From CAZEHJ01 sp964512485 (lineage in GTDB: Bacteria; Bacteroidota; Rhodothermia; Rhodothermales; UBA10348): a stretch of 64,000 nucleotides of DNA. Made by a program: the position numbers and the translations under genes. The stretch is taken from positions 26,980-90,979 of the forward strand of contig CAZEHJ010000004.1 in assembly GCA_964512485.1 (NCBI GenBank), read 5' to 3'. Of this stretch, positions 17,546 through 27,002 are shown piece by piece (position 1 is the first letter of the stretch; each line of letters starts with the position of its first letter). The notes beneath the pieces were generated by a model that did no database searches, was not told the DNA's origin, and worked only from the letters and a program-made list of their open reading frames with translations.

Positions 17546-18718
17546 ATGTCTACCAATTTTCGTCTTCCCCTGAAGCTCACTTCAGTTTTTGTCTCAGCTA
17601 TTCTTCTCCTCGGTTGTGATGACCCGACAGACGTCGGTCGCAGCCTGGTCGACGCTCAAGCTGGTGAGACTTCAGTAACTACATTGAATGCCAGTACACT
17701 TGAATCCAACAGCATCGGTGATATTACTGGCGGTAACGCAGCTTCCGGAGCTGTTCGAGTTTTGGCTGGAGTCGTTCAGGACCCGGTTGCCGGGCGGATC
17801 GAATCAACAGGATTCATGGACTTCGTACCGTCGAGCCAGTTCGAATCCACCTTTCTGAACAACACTGTCGATTTTGCGGAGCTCCAACTTTCGATTGATT
17901 ACGTGTATGGAGACTCAACATTGCCCGTGACCTTTGAACTCCTGGCAGTGTCCCACGATTGGACTTCAACGTTCACCAGGGCAGACACAACCATCTTGAC
18001 GGGAGATCCTATTCTGGTGACCACCATCCCTTCAATTGAGGGAAAGCACACTGTAGAGTTTCCTCAGGAGTGGATTGCGTCAAACGATGCGCTACTTCGC
18101 AGTTCGACCTTTGTTGATGATTTTCACGGCTTCGCTCTTCGACAGGTTTCAGGAAACGCCATATTGGGAGCACGTTTCTCAGAATCGATAATTCGTGCTT
18201 CTTCAGCCCCGGGAGACACCGTTTCATTCTCGCTCTCAAAAGTAATTTCAACCGCTGCAGAACCGGACGCCCCCACTTCTTCAGATCACGTTTTATTGAG
18301 AGACGGATCTGCAAAAGGTTTGGACCTCAGATTTTCGTTTGAGGGAGAGTCATTTCCGGAAGCGATGATCCACAGGGTGCTCATGCGGTTCAACACTATC
18401 GATCTTTCCAATCAGTACCCCGAAACGTTTGCGAGGCCCGAGGTGACGCTGGTGGGGCTGAGAGCTGTTTCTGAGGATGGAGGCTCGAGACTCGATATCG
18501 CTGAAGTGATCATCAATGCGGATGGTTCGTTCGCGTTCGACAACACGTCTCTGACCAACGTAGTCCAGACGGCCAATCTTGGAAAATCTGTACTGGACAG
18601 ATTTGAGCTATACCTGCCCGTCACCCAAAGCGGCGTCGGCTATCTGGCTATAGAAAAGGATCTCACTCATAGTGAGAACTACCCCAGAGCGTTAGTGACT
18701 CTGACACCCATCAACTGA
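17546..18718 (+). CDS. DUF4270-like surface lipoprotein
   Basis: The 390-residue protein has a lipoprotein signal with lipobox LLGC; the predicted lipidated Cys is residue 24, followed by acidic residues (CDDP), a feature associated with surface export in some Bacteroidota. The beta-rich body includes SRLDIAEVIINADG-like strands and ends with YPRALVTLTPIN, resembling DUF4270 proteins. In Bacteroidota this family often follows the GT5 domain gene, which is the strongest support. Function is unknown. The next gene begins 9 bases downstream, so they are co-transcribed. Confidence 0.65.
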   Translation: MSTNFRLPLKLTSVFVSAILLLGCDDPTDVGRSLVDAQAGETSVTTLNASTLESNSIGDITGGNAASGAVRVLAGVVQDPVAGRIESTGFMDFVPSSQFESTFLNNTVDFAELQLSIDYVYGDSTLPVTFELLAVSHDWTSTFTRADTTILTGDPILVTTIPSIEGKHTVEFPQEWIASNDALLRSSTFVDDFHGFALRQVSGNAILGARFSESIIRASSAPGDTVSFSLSKVISTAAEPDAPTSSDHVLLRDGSAKGLDLRFSFEGESFPEAMIHRVLMRFNTIDLSNQYPETFARPEVTLVGLRAVSEDGGSRLDIAEVIINADGSFAFDNTSLTNVVQTANLGKSVLDRFELYLPVTQSGVGYLAIEKDLTHSENYPRALVTLTPIN

Positions 18719-18727
18719 GGCAGAGTC

Positions 18728-20098
18728 ATGAAAAAGAAATCACCATACATGTACGGAACAGGACGAAAGACAGTGCTCTCTCCACGTGACAAGGCAGTTC
18801 GAACAGGAAAACCTGGTATTTTATTGTTCGCTTGCCTGTTCTTATTTCAAGGGCTTTCAGCCCAGGCGCAGAGTCTGAACGATGGGTCTATCTATTCCCG
18901 CTTCGGAATTGGAGAACGCCAGCTATTCAATTCTTCGAAAGCTCAGGCCATGGGTGGTGGCGGATATGCCCTTTCTTCAACGATCTACGCCAATTTCGCA
19001 AACCCGGCCAGTTTGAGTGACCAGTTCTATACGCGCTTTGCAGGTGGCCTCACCTACGAGACCATATCTGCATCAGCCGATGGATTCGAAACAGGACGTT
19101 TGGCATCCGGATCGCTGAGCGGTATTCAGATAGCCCTCCCCCTCAAGGTCAACAGGACGGGAATCGGTATTTCATTTTCGCCGTACACACGTGTGTCTTA
19201 TCGAGTCGTCGGTAATTCCGAGCTCACTTCAGATCCTGAGAATGCAACTTCGACACCTCTTGTCACCCGATTCAACGGGAACGGAGGACTGTACAAACTG
19301 AGCATCGCCGCGGGACATCGTTTGAATTCCAGGTTTTCTTTTGGTCTAAGTACCGATTTACTGTTCGGTATTCTTGAGGAGACGCAGGGAGCGACGTTCA
19401 ACTCGACACAATTCGTGGACAGAACGGTCGAGTCGTCAACCCGCCTGAATGGAATTGCGGCTACATTTGGAGCTCGATGGCTCGTACCGGGATTGAAAAA
19501 CGGAAGGTCACTCGTAGTGGGGGCCACCGCAACAATCCCCGCGTCTCTGTCCGGAGAACGAGCGCTGGCATTGACTACCGCGGTCGGTCGGGACACGCTC
19601 GGCACAACTACAAAAGGCGACATGGATCTCCCGCTGAGCGTTGGCGTCGGTTTCGCTTTTCAGCCAAATCCTCGATGGTCCCTAATTGCAGACGTGACGT
19701 ATGAGGGGTGGTCTTCTTTCAAAAGTGATTTCAGCCTTCCTGGATATGATTCTTCAGGATCGACGTTCGATGATCGAATTCGAATATCTGCCGGTGCTGA
19801 ATATTGGCCGGCAGCGGGACGCAATTTCGCGACCTACGGATCTCGAATTGCATATCGATTTGGTGTGTATTCAGATAAGTCCTACGTCTCTCCAGTAACC
19901 TCCGAGTCAATCAATTCCGTGGGTATGACGACCGGTCTGAGTCTTCCGTCGCTCATTCCTGGCACGACAATTGATTTTAATTTTGACGTAGGACGAAGAG
20001 GAACTACCTCTAATGGCCTCGTGAGGGATCGATACGTACGTTTCGGCCTCAACATAAATTTTGGTGAACGTTGGTTCGATCGCTTGCCTCGTAGCTAG
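18728..20098 (+). CDS. outer-membrane beta-barrel protein, SIYSRFGIGE type
   Basis: This 456-residue protein has a long basic N-terminus, a hydrophobic signal segment (ILLFACLFLFQGLSAQAQ) and then SLNDGSIYSRFGIGERQL. The phrase Y-S-R-F/Y-G-x-G and the following AMGGGGYALSS and NFANPASLS occur in Bacteroidota outer-membrane proteins with a FadL-like barrel. Alternating beta strands continue to an aromatic C-terminal strand (YVRFGLNINFGERWF). The neighbouring TPR gene downstream matches the order I recall from Bacteroidetes genomes. The substrate is unknown; a channel or T9SS-accessory role is possible but unproven. Confidence 0.65.
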   Translation: MKKKSPYMYGTGRKTVLSPRDKAVRTGKPGILLFACLFLFQGLSAQAQSLNDGSIYSRFGIGERQLFNSSKAQAMGGGGYALSSTIYANFANPASLSDQFYTRFAGGLTYETISASADGFETGRLASGSLSGIQIALPLKVNRTGIGISFSPYTRVSYRVVGNSELTSDPENATSTPLVTRFNGNGGLYKLSIAAGHRLNSRFSFGLSTDLLFGILEETQGATFNSTQFVDRTVESSTRLNGIAATFGARWLVPGLKNGRSLVVGATATIPASLSGERALALTTAVGRDTLGTTTKGDMDLPLSVGVGFAFQPNPRWSLIADVTYEGWSSFKSDFSLPGYDSSGSTFDDRIRISAGAEYWPAAGRNFATYGSRIAYRFGVYSDKSYVSPVTSESINSVGMTTGLSLPSLIPGTTIDFNFDVGRRGTTSNGLVRDRYVRFGLNINFGERWFDRLPRS

Positions 20099-20164
20099 TC
20101 CAAGCCTGATCTTGTAAGGCTACGCTCAGAACGAATCGACCCTATCGAAACAGAGACAGGTACC

Positions 20165-21490
20165 ATGCTCTTCAGCACTATCAAATCCAAGGCTTCAAGC
20201 TCGATTATGGCCATTTTACTGGCGATAATAGGCTTTTCTATTGGTGCCGCCCCGGCAGTTGCACAGTCCGAATGCAACGAGGACGACGTCAGGATGAATT
20301 ACAGCCTGTATTACGAAGACTATAAAATTGAAAGCTGGGACACTTCTCTGCCGTATCTGCAGTGGATTCTGAAGTGCGCTCCCGGCTTTCCATCGAACAA
20401 CGATAGGAATTATCGTCGCCTTGTAGAGGTTTACGAGGGCATAGCTCTCAATTCTGAGGATGCAGCCGTCCAGCGAACCTATTTGGACTCTGCACTCTAC
20501 ATACATGACATGGCACCGTCCGTTTTAGAGGACGCTGGCATTGAGGCCGACAGATACCAATGGTTGTTCAACAAGGGGCGTTTTATCCAGAAACACAGCG
20601 TCGCGCTTGAAGACCGACAGACAGATGTGGGAGCGATTTACCACGAGGCATACAATATTGACTCGTCGAAAATGCAGAACTACTACATCAACTACATCAT
20701 CATCGACAAGGTGTCCAAAGATCGAAAAGGCGAAGCTGTCGATTTTATGGATCAGGTTGAACAGGATTTTGCAGATAATGCAGAAGTGATGACCACCATC
20801 GAAACCTGGAGAGGCCAGCTATTCACTTCTCCAGAAGAAAGAATCGGATTTCTTGTATCCCAGATCGAAAAAAATCCGGAAGATGGGGAATTGAAAGCTG
20901 AACTACTCGAACTCTACATGGATGAAGGTATTCGTGACCTCGCCTATGAACTGGCAGATGAGATCATGAACAGCTCCCCCACCGCACGCTTATTCAGGAC
21001 CGTCGGTAAAATGAGGCTCGACGACGGTGATACGGACGATGCCATTCGCCTGTACGAAGAGTCCCTGACAATGGACGGAGGCATGGATGCCGCTCGTGAG
21101 GTCTATTTCAATATTGGAATCGCACACCAGCAGGAAAATCGACTTGCAACAGCGCGCTCGCAGTTCCGCAGAGCGCTGGAGGCCGATCCTACCTATGTAC
21201 AGGCACTGATCGCGATTGGTGACCTCTACGTCACTGCAGTTCAGGGATGTGGTTCTTTTGAGCGTGAAGACCGGGCAGTGTACTGGTTGGCTGCGGATTA
21301 CTTCGATCGGGCAGCATCCCGTGCTGATACGGACACATACCGCAATCAGGCTCGGCAACGGACTTCGAGCATCCGCCGCTTCTTCCCGACTGCCGAAGAC
21401 AAGTTCTTCAAGAACTGGAATCCTGGTGATCGTCACGCGATCGATTACGGTTGCTACACCTGGATCGGCGAAACGACTTCGGTCCGCTAG
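20165..21490 (+). CDS. exported tetratricopeptide-repeat protein
   Basis: The 441-residue protein has a signal peptide (IMAILLAIIGFSIGAAPAVAQ) and TPR-type helical repeats. The clearest lie near residues 275-345: AIRLYEESLTMDGG, AREVYFNIGIAHQQENRLATARSQFRRALEADPTYVQALIAIGDLY broken at the usual A/G/Y/A positions. Cys residues occur near the mature N-terminus (SECNED), at KCAPG, at QGCGSFE and at DYGCYTW, which could form disulfides in the periplasm. It ends the GT5/DUF4270/OMP block and is followed by a good terminator. It probably acts as a protein-interaction scaffold. Confidence 0.75.
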   Translation: MLFSTIKSKASSSIMAILLAIIGFSIGAAPAVAQSECNEDDVRMNYSLYYEDYKIESWDTSLPYLQWILKCAPGFPSNNDRNYRRLVEVYEGIALNSEDAAVQRTYLDSALYIHDMAPSVLEDAGIEADRYQWLFNKGRFIQKHSVALEDRQTDVGAIYHEAYNIDSSKMQNYYINYIIIDKVSKDRKGEAVDFMDQVEQDFADNAEVMTTIETWRGQLFTSPEERIGFLVSQIEKNPEDGELKAELLELYMDEGIRDLAYELADEIMNSSPTARLFRTVGKMRLDDGDTDDAIRLYEESLTMDGGMDAAREVYFNIGIAHQQENRLATARSQFRRALEADPTYVQALIAIGDLYVTAVQGCGSFEREDRAVYWLAADYFDRAASRADTDTYRNQARQRTSSIRRFFPTAEDKFFKNWNPGDRHAIDYGCYTWIGETTSVR

Positions 21491-21514
21491 ATCCTGCAAG
21501 ACGGTATCGACTTC

Positions 21515-21555
21515 GAGAGGGTTTGATGAGCAATCATCGAACCCTCTCTCTTTTT
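21515..21555 (+). terminator. rho-independent terminator after the TPR gene
   Basis: Arms 21515-21529 and 21534-21548 pair over 15 bases with one T-G wobble, closed by a GCAA tetraloop, followed by TCTTTTT. A GNRA-type loop and a T-run make this a strong terminator for the envelope block. Confidence 0.9.
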
Positions 21556-21686
21556 CAGGCTTTCTTCCTCCACTGCGCGAATAGATGGCGAAAAGGCCGG
21601 GGTTTCTTTGTCATTCGCCCTCAGGGTTGCGAATTTGCGGCCTGACACCTTGTTCACGATTGTTCTAATCAACGCACTAGATACGC

Positions 21687-22970
21687 ATGTCTCTCATCGC
21701 TGATATCCAAGCACGCCAAATTTTTGACAGCCGCGGTAACCCGACGGTCGAAGTAGACCTGATCACTGAAGATGGCCATTTCGGCCGTGCTGCCGTACCC
21801 AGTGGAGCCTCTACCGGTGAAAATGAGGCTGTTGAAATGCGCGATGGCGATGCTTCCCGTTATATGGGCAAAGGGGTTTCCAAAGCAGTTCAGAATGTCA
21901 ATAACATCATCGCTCCTGAATTGGAAGGCTGGTACGTCTTCGACCAGGCTGATATCGATGGCTTTTTGAACGAACTCGATGGATCTCCGAACAAGAGTAA
22001 TCTGGGTGCGAATGCCATCCTCGGAGTCTCTCTTGCCGTCGCCAATGCCGCTGCGAGCGCCTCAGGCCTTCCTTTGTATCGCTATATCGGCGGAGCCGGA
22101 GCAAGAGAACTACCCGTTCCGATGATGAACATCATCAACGGTGGCCGTCATGCGGACAATAGCGTCGACATGCAGGAGTTCATGATCATGCCGACCGGCG
22201 CTCCCTCGTTTTCGGAGGCCCTGAGGATGGGTTCTGAGGTCTTTCACCATCTGAAATCAGTACTTCACGATCAAGGACTGAGTACAGCAGTTGGCGACGA
22301 AGGAGGGTTCGCTCCCAACCTCAAGTCAAACGAGGAGGCTCTCGAAGTTATCCTTCGGGCTATCGAAAAGGCCGGTTATGTACCAGGGCAGGACATTCAC
22401 ATCGCCCTCGATCCTGCTACGTCTGAAATGACAAAAGATGACGGATACCACTTCTGGAAAAGTGATCCCGACAGAATTCGTAGTTCCGAGGAGATGGTTG
22501 CGTTCTGGAGTGACTGGGTCGATCGATATCCCATCATATCGATCGAAGACGCCATGACGGAAAATGACTGGGATGGCTGGAAGGCACTGACCGATGCCGT
22601 CGGCTCGAAGGTTCAACTCGTGGGTGATGACCTGTTTGTTACCAATACCGAGTTTCTTCAGCGTGGCATCGACACCGGCTGCGCCAATTCGATTTTGATC
22701 AAGCTCAACCAGATAGGAACGCTCTCGGAAACGCTGCAAGCCATCGAACTGGCTCATAAAAACGGATACACGTCAGTGATTTCACACCGGAGTGGCGAAA
22801 CAGAAGACACGACCATCGCAGATCTGGCTGTCGCGACAAATTCTGGACAGATCAAGACCGGATCAGCCAGCCGCAGTGATCGAATGGCCAAATACAATCA
22901 GTTGCTCAGACTGGAAGAAAACCTCGGGCCCGCAGCCTACTTTCCGGGCATGAATGCATTCCGGATTTAG
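21687..22970 (+). CDS. eno: enolase
   Basis: Enolase converts 2-phosphoglycerate to phosphoenolpyruvate with Mg2+. The 427-residue length is typical. MSLIADIQARQIFDSRGNPTVE, broken as IQARQIFDSRGNPT, is the classic N-terminus. Catalytic and metal-binding segments are visible: SGASTGENEAVEMRDGD near residue 37, VGDEGGFAPNL near 205, the metal ligands in ISIEDAM and VGDDLFVTN, and HRSGETEDTTIADL near 365-380. The mobile loop Lys is in SILIKLNQIGT. It heads a plus-strand set with ftsB, a ROK kinase and lptD. Confidence 0.98.
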   Translation: MSLIADIQARQIFDSRGNPTVEVDLITEDGHFGRAAVPSGASTGENEAVEMRDGDASRYMGKGVSKAVQNVNNIIAPELEGWYVFDQADIDGFLNELDGSPNKSNLGANAILGVSLAVANAAASASGLPLYRYIGGAGARELPVPMMNIINGGRHADNSVDMQEFMIMPTGAPSFSEALRMGSEVFHHLKSVLHDQGLSTAVGDEGGFAPNLKSNEEALEVILRAIEKAGYVPGQDIHIALDPATSEMTKDDGYHFWKSDPDRIRSSEEMVAFWSDWVDRYPIISIEDAMTENDWDGWKALTDAVGSKVQLVGDDLFVTNTEFLQRGIDTGCANSILIKLNQIGTLSETLQAIELAHKNGYTSVISHRSGETEDTTIADLAVATNSGQIKTGSASRSDRMAKYNQLLRLEENLGPAAYFPGMNAFRI

Positions 22971-23019
22971 TACCTTCCAGAGGACTCCCGGAATTATCCA
23001 ACTGCATTTCCTCCGATAA

Positions 23020-23325
23020 ATGTCGGTCAGCAGCAGAATATCAGACTTCCTCCTTCGATTCAAAGTCGTCGCGGCTGTTCTGTTCGTGTCGCTGGTACTC
23101 ATGTGGCTTCTCTTTTTCGACAGCCACAGCATCGTTTCACGCGTACAGCTTCACAATGAACGTTCTGAGCTTGAGGTCGATAATGAAGAATTGCGTGCCA
23201 AAATAAAACAGCTGGAGGATCAGCTCTCCAGGCCACTGACTCCAGAGGAAGTGGAGAAACTGAGCCGCGAAGAACTTGGAATGAGCAAAGATGGAGAAAC
23301 CGTCTATCCGCTTGTCGAAAAATAG
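23020..23325 (+). CDS. FtsB/DivIC-like septum formation protein
   Basis: The 101-residue protein has a short cytoplasmic N-terminus, one membrane helix (residues about 14-32, VVAAVLFVSLVLMWLLFF) and a periplasmic coiled coil (LHNERSELEVDNEELRAKIKQLE). This is the layout of FtsB/DivIC, which joins FtsL and FtsQ in the divisome. The segment EEVEKLSREELGMSKDGETVYPL is the conserved C-terminal part. Its place directly after eno is the common arrangement in many bacteria. The following ROK gene starts 6 bases later. Confidence 0.85.
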   Translation: MSVSSRISDFLLRFKVVAAVLFVSLVLMWLLFFDSHSIVSRVQLHNERSELEVDNEELRAKIKQLEDQLSRPLTPEEVEKLSREELGMSKDGETVYPLVEK

Positions 23326-23331
23326 CACCAT

Positions 23332-24321
23332 ATGAGTAACGACAATCGTACGGCGATCGGGATCGACCTCGGAGGCACCTCCATCAAGGCGGCTCTCTTG
23401 TCCGAGAAAGAAGGGCTCCTGGACGAGGCAATAGTCCCGACCGGAGCTGAAAAAGGCTCTGACGTCGTTCTGGAGCAGCTGGCGGGCCTTGTCAAAGGCT
23501 TCCTGGATACTCATTCGGATGTTGTCGGGGTTGGTGTCGGATTTCCGGGAGCGGTCAACTGGGAACGCACTATTGCGTCACATCCTGTAAATATTTCCGG
23601 CTGGGGGAATGTAAACGTGGGCAACGCCATCAATGAGCGTTTGGGCACGGATCTGAAGGTGGTAATCGAAAACGACGCCAACGCTGCCGCTCTGGGGTCA
23701 GCCCGATTCGGTGCAGGCCGTGATTTTGACTCATTCATCATGATTACGCTCGGTACGGGTGTCGGTGGCGCGATCATCTACCAGAACAGGATTTTCCGTG
23801 GCTCTACTGGCGCAGCTGGCGAAATCGGACACGTCACCATTGATTACGATGGCCCTATGGCTCGCAGCAGCGTTCCTGGGGCAATAGAGGCGTATCTCGG
23901 ACAACGATTTCTCTCTCGTCATGCACGGTATCAATTGATGAACCGGCCGGAGAGCATGATCCACCAAATGGCAGAGAACGATCTCCACGGTATCACACCG
24001 AAGATGCTGCACGATGCTGCTCTCGCCGGAGACGAAGGCTCAATTGAAATCCTTGCCTGGGCCGGTCATAAACTCGGATGTGCCCTCGGCTCTACGGTCA
24101 ATATCCTGGATATCAGAAAATTCGTCATAGGAGGTGGTCTTTCTGCCGCAGGTGACTTCATCCTGTCGTCCGCCCGATCTGCACTCCACGATTTTGTAAC
24201 GCCTGCTCTCAGGCCGGGTCTGGAAGTGGTACAAGAAACCCTCGGAAATGAAGTCGGTATGTTGGGTGCAGGTCGCCTGGTCTTTCAGCATATTGACCAA
24301 TACGGTTCTGAAACTGATTAA
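23332..24321 (+). CDS. ROK-family sugar kinase, glucokinase-like
   Basis: This 329-residue ROK protein probably phosphorylates glucose or a related hexose. The N-terminal ATP site is IGIDLGGTSIKAALL, and the sugar-binding segment is NDANAAALG with the catalytic Asp. GTGVGGAIIYQNRIFRG and AAGEIGHVTID follow; His in GEIGH would be a zinc ligand, but the Cys-rich zinc motif of many ROK proteins is not evident here. FVIGGGLSAAG lies near residue 262. There is no DNA-binding N-terminus, so it is a kinase and not a ROK repressor. Its 3' end overlaps the lptD reading frame. Confidence 0.85.
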   Translation: MSNDNRTAIGIDLGGTSIKAALLSEKEGLLDEAIVPTGAEKGSDVVLEQLAGLVKGFLDTHSDVVGVGVGFPGAVNWERTIASHPVNISGWGNVNVGNAINERLGTDLKVVIENDANAAALGSARFGAGRDFDSFIMITLGTGVGGAIIYQNRIFRGSTGAAGEIGHVTIDYDGPMARSSVPGAIEAYLGQRFLSRHARYQLMNRPESMIHQMAENDLHGITPKMLHDAALAGDEGSIEILAWAGHKLGCALGSTVNILDIRKFVIGGGLSAAGDFILSSARSALHDFVTPALRPGLEVVQETLGNEVGMLGAGRLVFQHIDQYGSETD

Positions 24322-26971
24322 CGGATCACACCGACGTCCTTCAAGGGCATTCTCAGGTACGAGTGCTTTTCGCTATGCGCCAGTTGTTCTACTGGTGTTG
24401 TGGGCTACCCTCCCCTCTACTCTTCTCGCACGACAGGACACGGGCCAGATCACGGAACCCGTCGAATTCGTAGCCGGCGATTCCCTCATCTTCTCTTTAG
24501 GATCGGATAATCGATTCGGTACTCTCCACGGCAATGCGTCTGTCAAATACAGTGACTCGTTCCTCAGCGCTCATGAAATCGACCTCTTGCTTGCCAGAGA
24601 AGAACTGAAAGCCCGTGGACTGGAGTCCGATTCTGGGTGGGTGGGAAAACCTGAGATCACGCAGGGTGAGGACGTTTTCACCGGTACCGAACTGGCGTTT
24701 AACCTGCAGACCCAACGTGGACGCATCGTCGGTGCCCAGACCCAGTATGAAGAGGGATTTATTCGGGCGGATGTGGTAAAATCTCTTGAGGACAGTACGC
24801 TGTTCATCAGAAACGGTATTTATACGACATGCTCCTGTGTTGAGGACCCTTCCTACTCGCTCCGGTCCAACAAAATGAAAATGGTCGGCCGAAAGTGGAT
24901 ATATACCGGGCCGATACAACTCTACCTGTTCAGTATCCCGACACCTCTCTGGCTTCCATTCGGGTTTCTTCCGGCCCAGGATGATCGTCGAAGCGGCCCT
25001 CTTCCTCCTACGTACGGCGAAGATGAGTTCGGATTTTACCTGCGAGATTGGGGGTGGTATTTCGCACTCAACGACTATATGGACCTGCAACTGCAGGGTG
25101 GCTTCTGGACCAGAGGTAGCTGGGAGACCAGAACACTCTACCGCTACCGCAAAATGTATGCGTTTGATGGTCAGCTCCGCCTTGATTACGCACGATTCAG
25201 AAATGGTGAGCCAGGCGACCCCGGATTTTCCGTTCGAAAGACAAGTGCGTTCAGGTGGACTCATAATCAGACCCTGGGTCAGACATCCTCCTTCAATGCC
25301 AATGTCAACCTGTCGTCCTCATCGTATTTGAAGGCTGTATCCCAGAATTACGATGATCGGGTGCGCCAGGATATTCAATCCAGCCTCAAATTCACGAAGC
25401 GATGGACCGGCAAAAACCTCTCGGTCCAGGTCAATCAGCGACAGCTGTTGTCGACCAACCAGGTTAATCTCACCCTGCCCAGTCTCTCGTTCTCTCAGAG
25501 CAGCTTCAAGCCGCTCCAACGCTCAAACCGACCTCCGGGAAGTGGAGAGTCCATTCTGGATAAGCTGACCGTCAGTTACAACATGAACGTCAACAATCGC
25601 TTCAGCTTTGATCCACTGACAGAGGACGAACTACTGGCCCGCGGCGACACACTGGCAGCCGAGATAAACTGGCTCGACGCGCTCTTTTCGAAAGACGACT
25701 ATGAGCGTGCTACTGGCGACGATACTCACTACGATTTCAAAGCAACCCACCGTATTCCGGTGTCTGCGCCATTTTCAGTGAATCGATTACCTCTTCTCGG
25801 TGATCTGGCATTGAACTTATCACCCAGTTTCAATTACACGGAAGATTGGTTTCTGCAGTCGGAACGACGCTCTCTCAACTCCGACAGTTCCGGGATTGAT
25901 GTGTTGAATGATCCCGGCTTCTTCGCGTTGCGCCAGTTCAGCACCTCGGTCTCTGCCAGCACGATTTTTTACGGCCTCTTCCCCTTCAAAGGATTCGGTT
26001 ACAATGGAATCCGGCACACCGTACGTCCGAACGTGGGCATGTCCTACCGGCCAGACTTTTTTTCTGATCGCTGGGGATACCGCAGGACTTACACCGATGA
26101 AGATGGAGAAGAAGTCGAATATTCCGCCGTCTCAGGAGTCAGCAGGGGAAGGCAGCAGGCACTCACCTTTTCGTTGAACAATACTTTCGAAACGAAGAAG
26201 GCTGAAACCGACTCGACACAAACCAGCCGTTCAGCAAGCGCACTGAAATTGTTTGACTTCAATCTGTCGTCGTCTTACAACTTTGCGGCAGATTCGTTAA
26301 AAATGGCGAACGTGAGTATGACTGCGCGTACCAGGATACTTGGCAAGGTAGACCTCGACCTCCGAAGCGCTTTTTCACCTTACGAGTTGTCCGAAGAAGG
26401 TCGATTGACGCGAACCAGCTCCTTTTCTTTGACCTCGCCCTTCGGCCGCATGACATCCACGAACGTGACGATGCGCACTTCGCTCAAATCCAAGCGAGGC
26501 GATGGTGACCGACCCATTACTACTCCACGGGGAGCAATGGTAGCGCCGGGGAACGGTTTCGGGGGATTCAATCAGAGCACGTCGATTATACAGAACAACT
26601 ACGCAAATGCAGGAGCGGATTTCTCTATTCCGTGGTCTCTGAGCATGGACTTCTCGTACGGTGTCACAAAAAGCGGTCTGAACACCATCAAGAGAGCGAT
26701 TCTGAACGCCTCATTTGATTTCAGCCTGACACCCAACTGGAAAGTGGCCAGTAGGACGGGGTACGACTTCGAGCGAAAAGAAATGGCAACCACCAATATT
26801 GCTCTGGCGAGGGATTTCGACTGTTGGCAGATGTCGTTCAACTGGATTCCGTTCGGACTATATCAGTCCTGGGGCTTCGACCTGCACGTAAAGAGTGGGC
26901 ATCTTCGGGATCTGCTGCGTGTCCGCCAACCAAAATCTGATGTTCAAGATCGGTTCGGATCTCTTCGATAA
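24248..26971 (+). CDS. lptD: LptD-like LPS assembly outer-membrane protein
   Basis: This 907-residue protein resembles the Bacteroidota form of LptD, which inserts lipopolysaccharide into the outer membrane. After a hydrophobic signal (APVVLLVLWATLPSTLLA) comes an OstA-like domain (residues about 75-190; EDVFTGTELAFNLQTQRGRI, broken as FTGTELAFNLQT). A Cys pair (TTCSCVEDP) is followed by the LPLWLPFGF-like segment TPLWLPFGFLP and a long beta-barrel to the C-terminus. The ATG at 24248 overlaps the ROK gene by 74 bases and gives an unusually long leader. A TTG at 24293 is an alternative. The ABC ATPase gene converges 31 bases downstream. Confidence 0.85.
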   Translation: MKSVCWVQVAWSFSILTNTVLKLINGSHRRPSRAFSGTSAFRYAPVVLLVLWATLPSTLLARQDTGQITEPVEFVAGDSLIFSLGSDNRFGTLHGNASVKYSDSFLSAHEIDLLLAREELKARGLESDSGWVGKPEITQGEDVFTGTELAFNLQTQRGRIVGAQTQYEEGFIRADVVKSLEDSTLFIRNGIYTTCSCVEDPSYSLRSNKMKMVGRKWIYTGPIQLYLFSIPTPLWLPFGFLPAQDDRRSGPLPPTYGEDEFGFYLRDWGWYFALNDYMDLQLQGGFWTRGSWETRTLYRYRKMYAFDGQLRLDYARFRNGEPGDPGFSVRKTSAFRWTHNQTLGQTSSFNANVNLSSSSYLKAVSQNYDDRVRQDIQSSLKFTKRWTGKNLSVQVNQRQLLSTNQVNLTLPSLSFSQSSFKPLQRSNRPPGSGESILDKLTVSYNMNVNNRFSFDPLTEDELLARGDTLAAEINWLDALFSKDDYERATGDDTHYDFKATHRIPVSAPFSVNRLPLLGDLALNLSPSFNYTEDWFLQSERRSLNSDSSGIDVLNDPGFFALRQFSTSVSASTIFYGLFPFKGFGYNGIRHTVRPNVGMSYRPDFFSDRWGYRRTYTDEDGEEVEYSAVSGVSRGRQQALTFSLNNTFETKKAETDSTQTSRSASALKLFDFNLSSSYNFAADSLKMANVSMTARTRILGKVDLDLRSAFSPYELSEEGRLTRTSSFSLTSPFGRMTSTNVTMRTSLKSKRGDGDRPITTPRGAMVAPGNGFGGFNQSTSIIQNNYANAGADFSIPWSLSMDFSYGVTKSGLNTIKRAILNASFDFSLTPNWKVASRTGYDFERKEMATTNIALARDFDCWQMSFNWIPFGLYQSWGFDLHVKSGHLRDLLRVRQPKSDVQDRFGSLR

Positions 26972-27002
26972 GCGCCCGACCAGACTTTACTCGAGAGCCG
27001 GT

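Noticed and set aside
24497..25264. 255-codon minus-strand frame opposite lptD
   Set aside because: Antisense shadow; no family resemblance.
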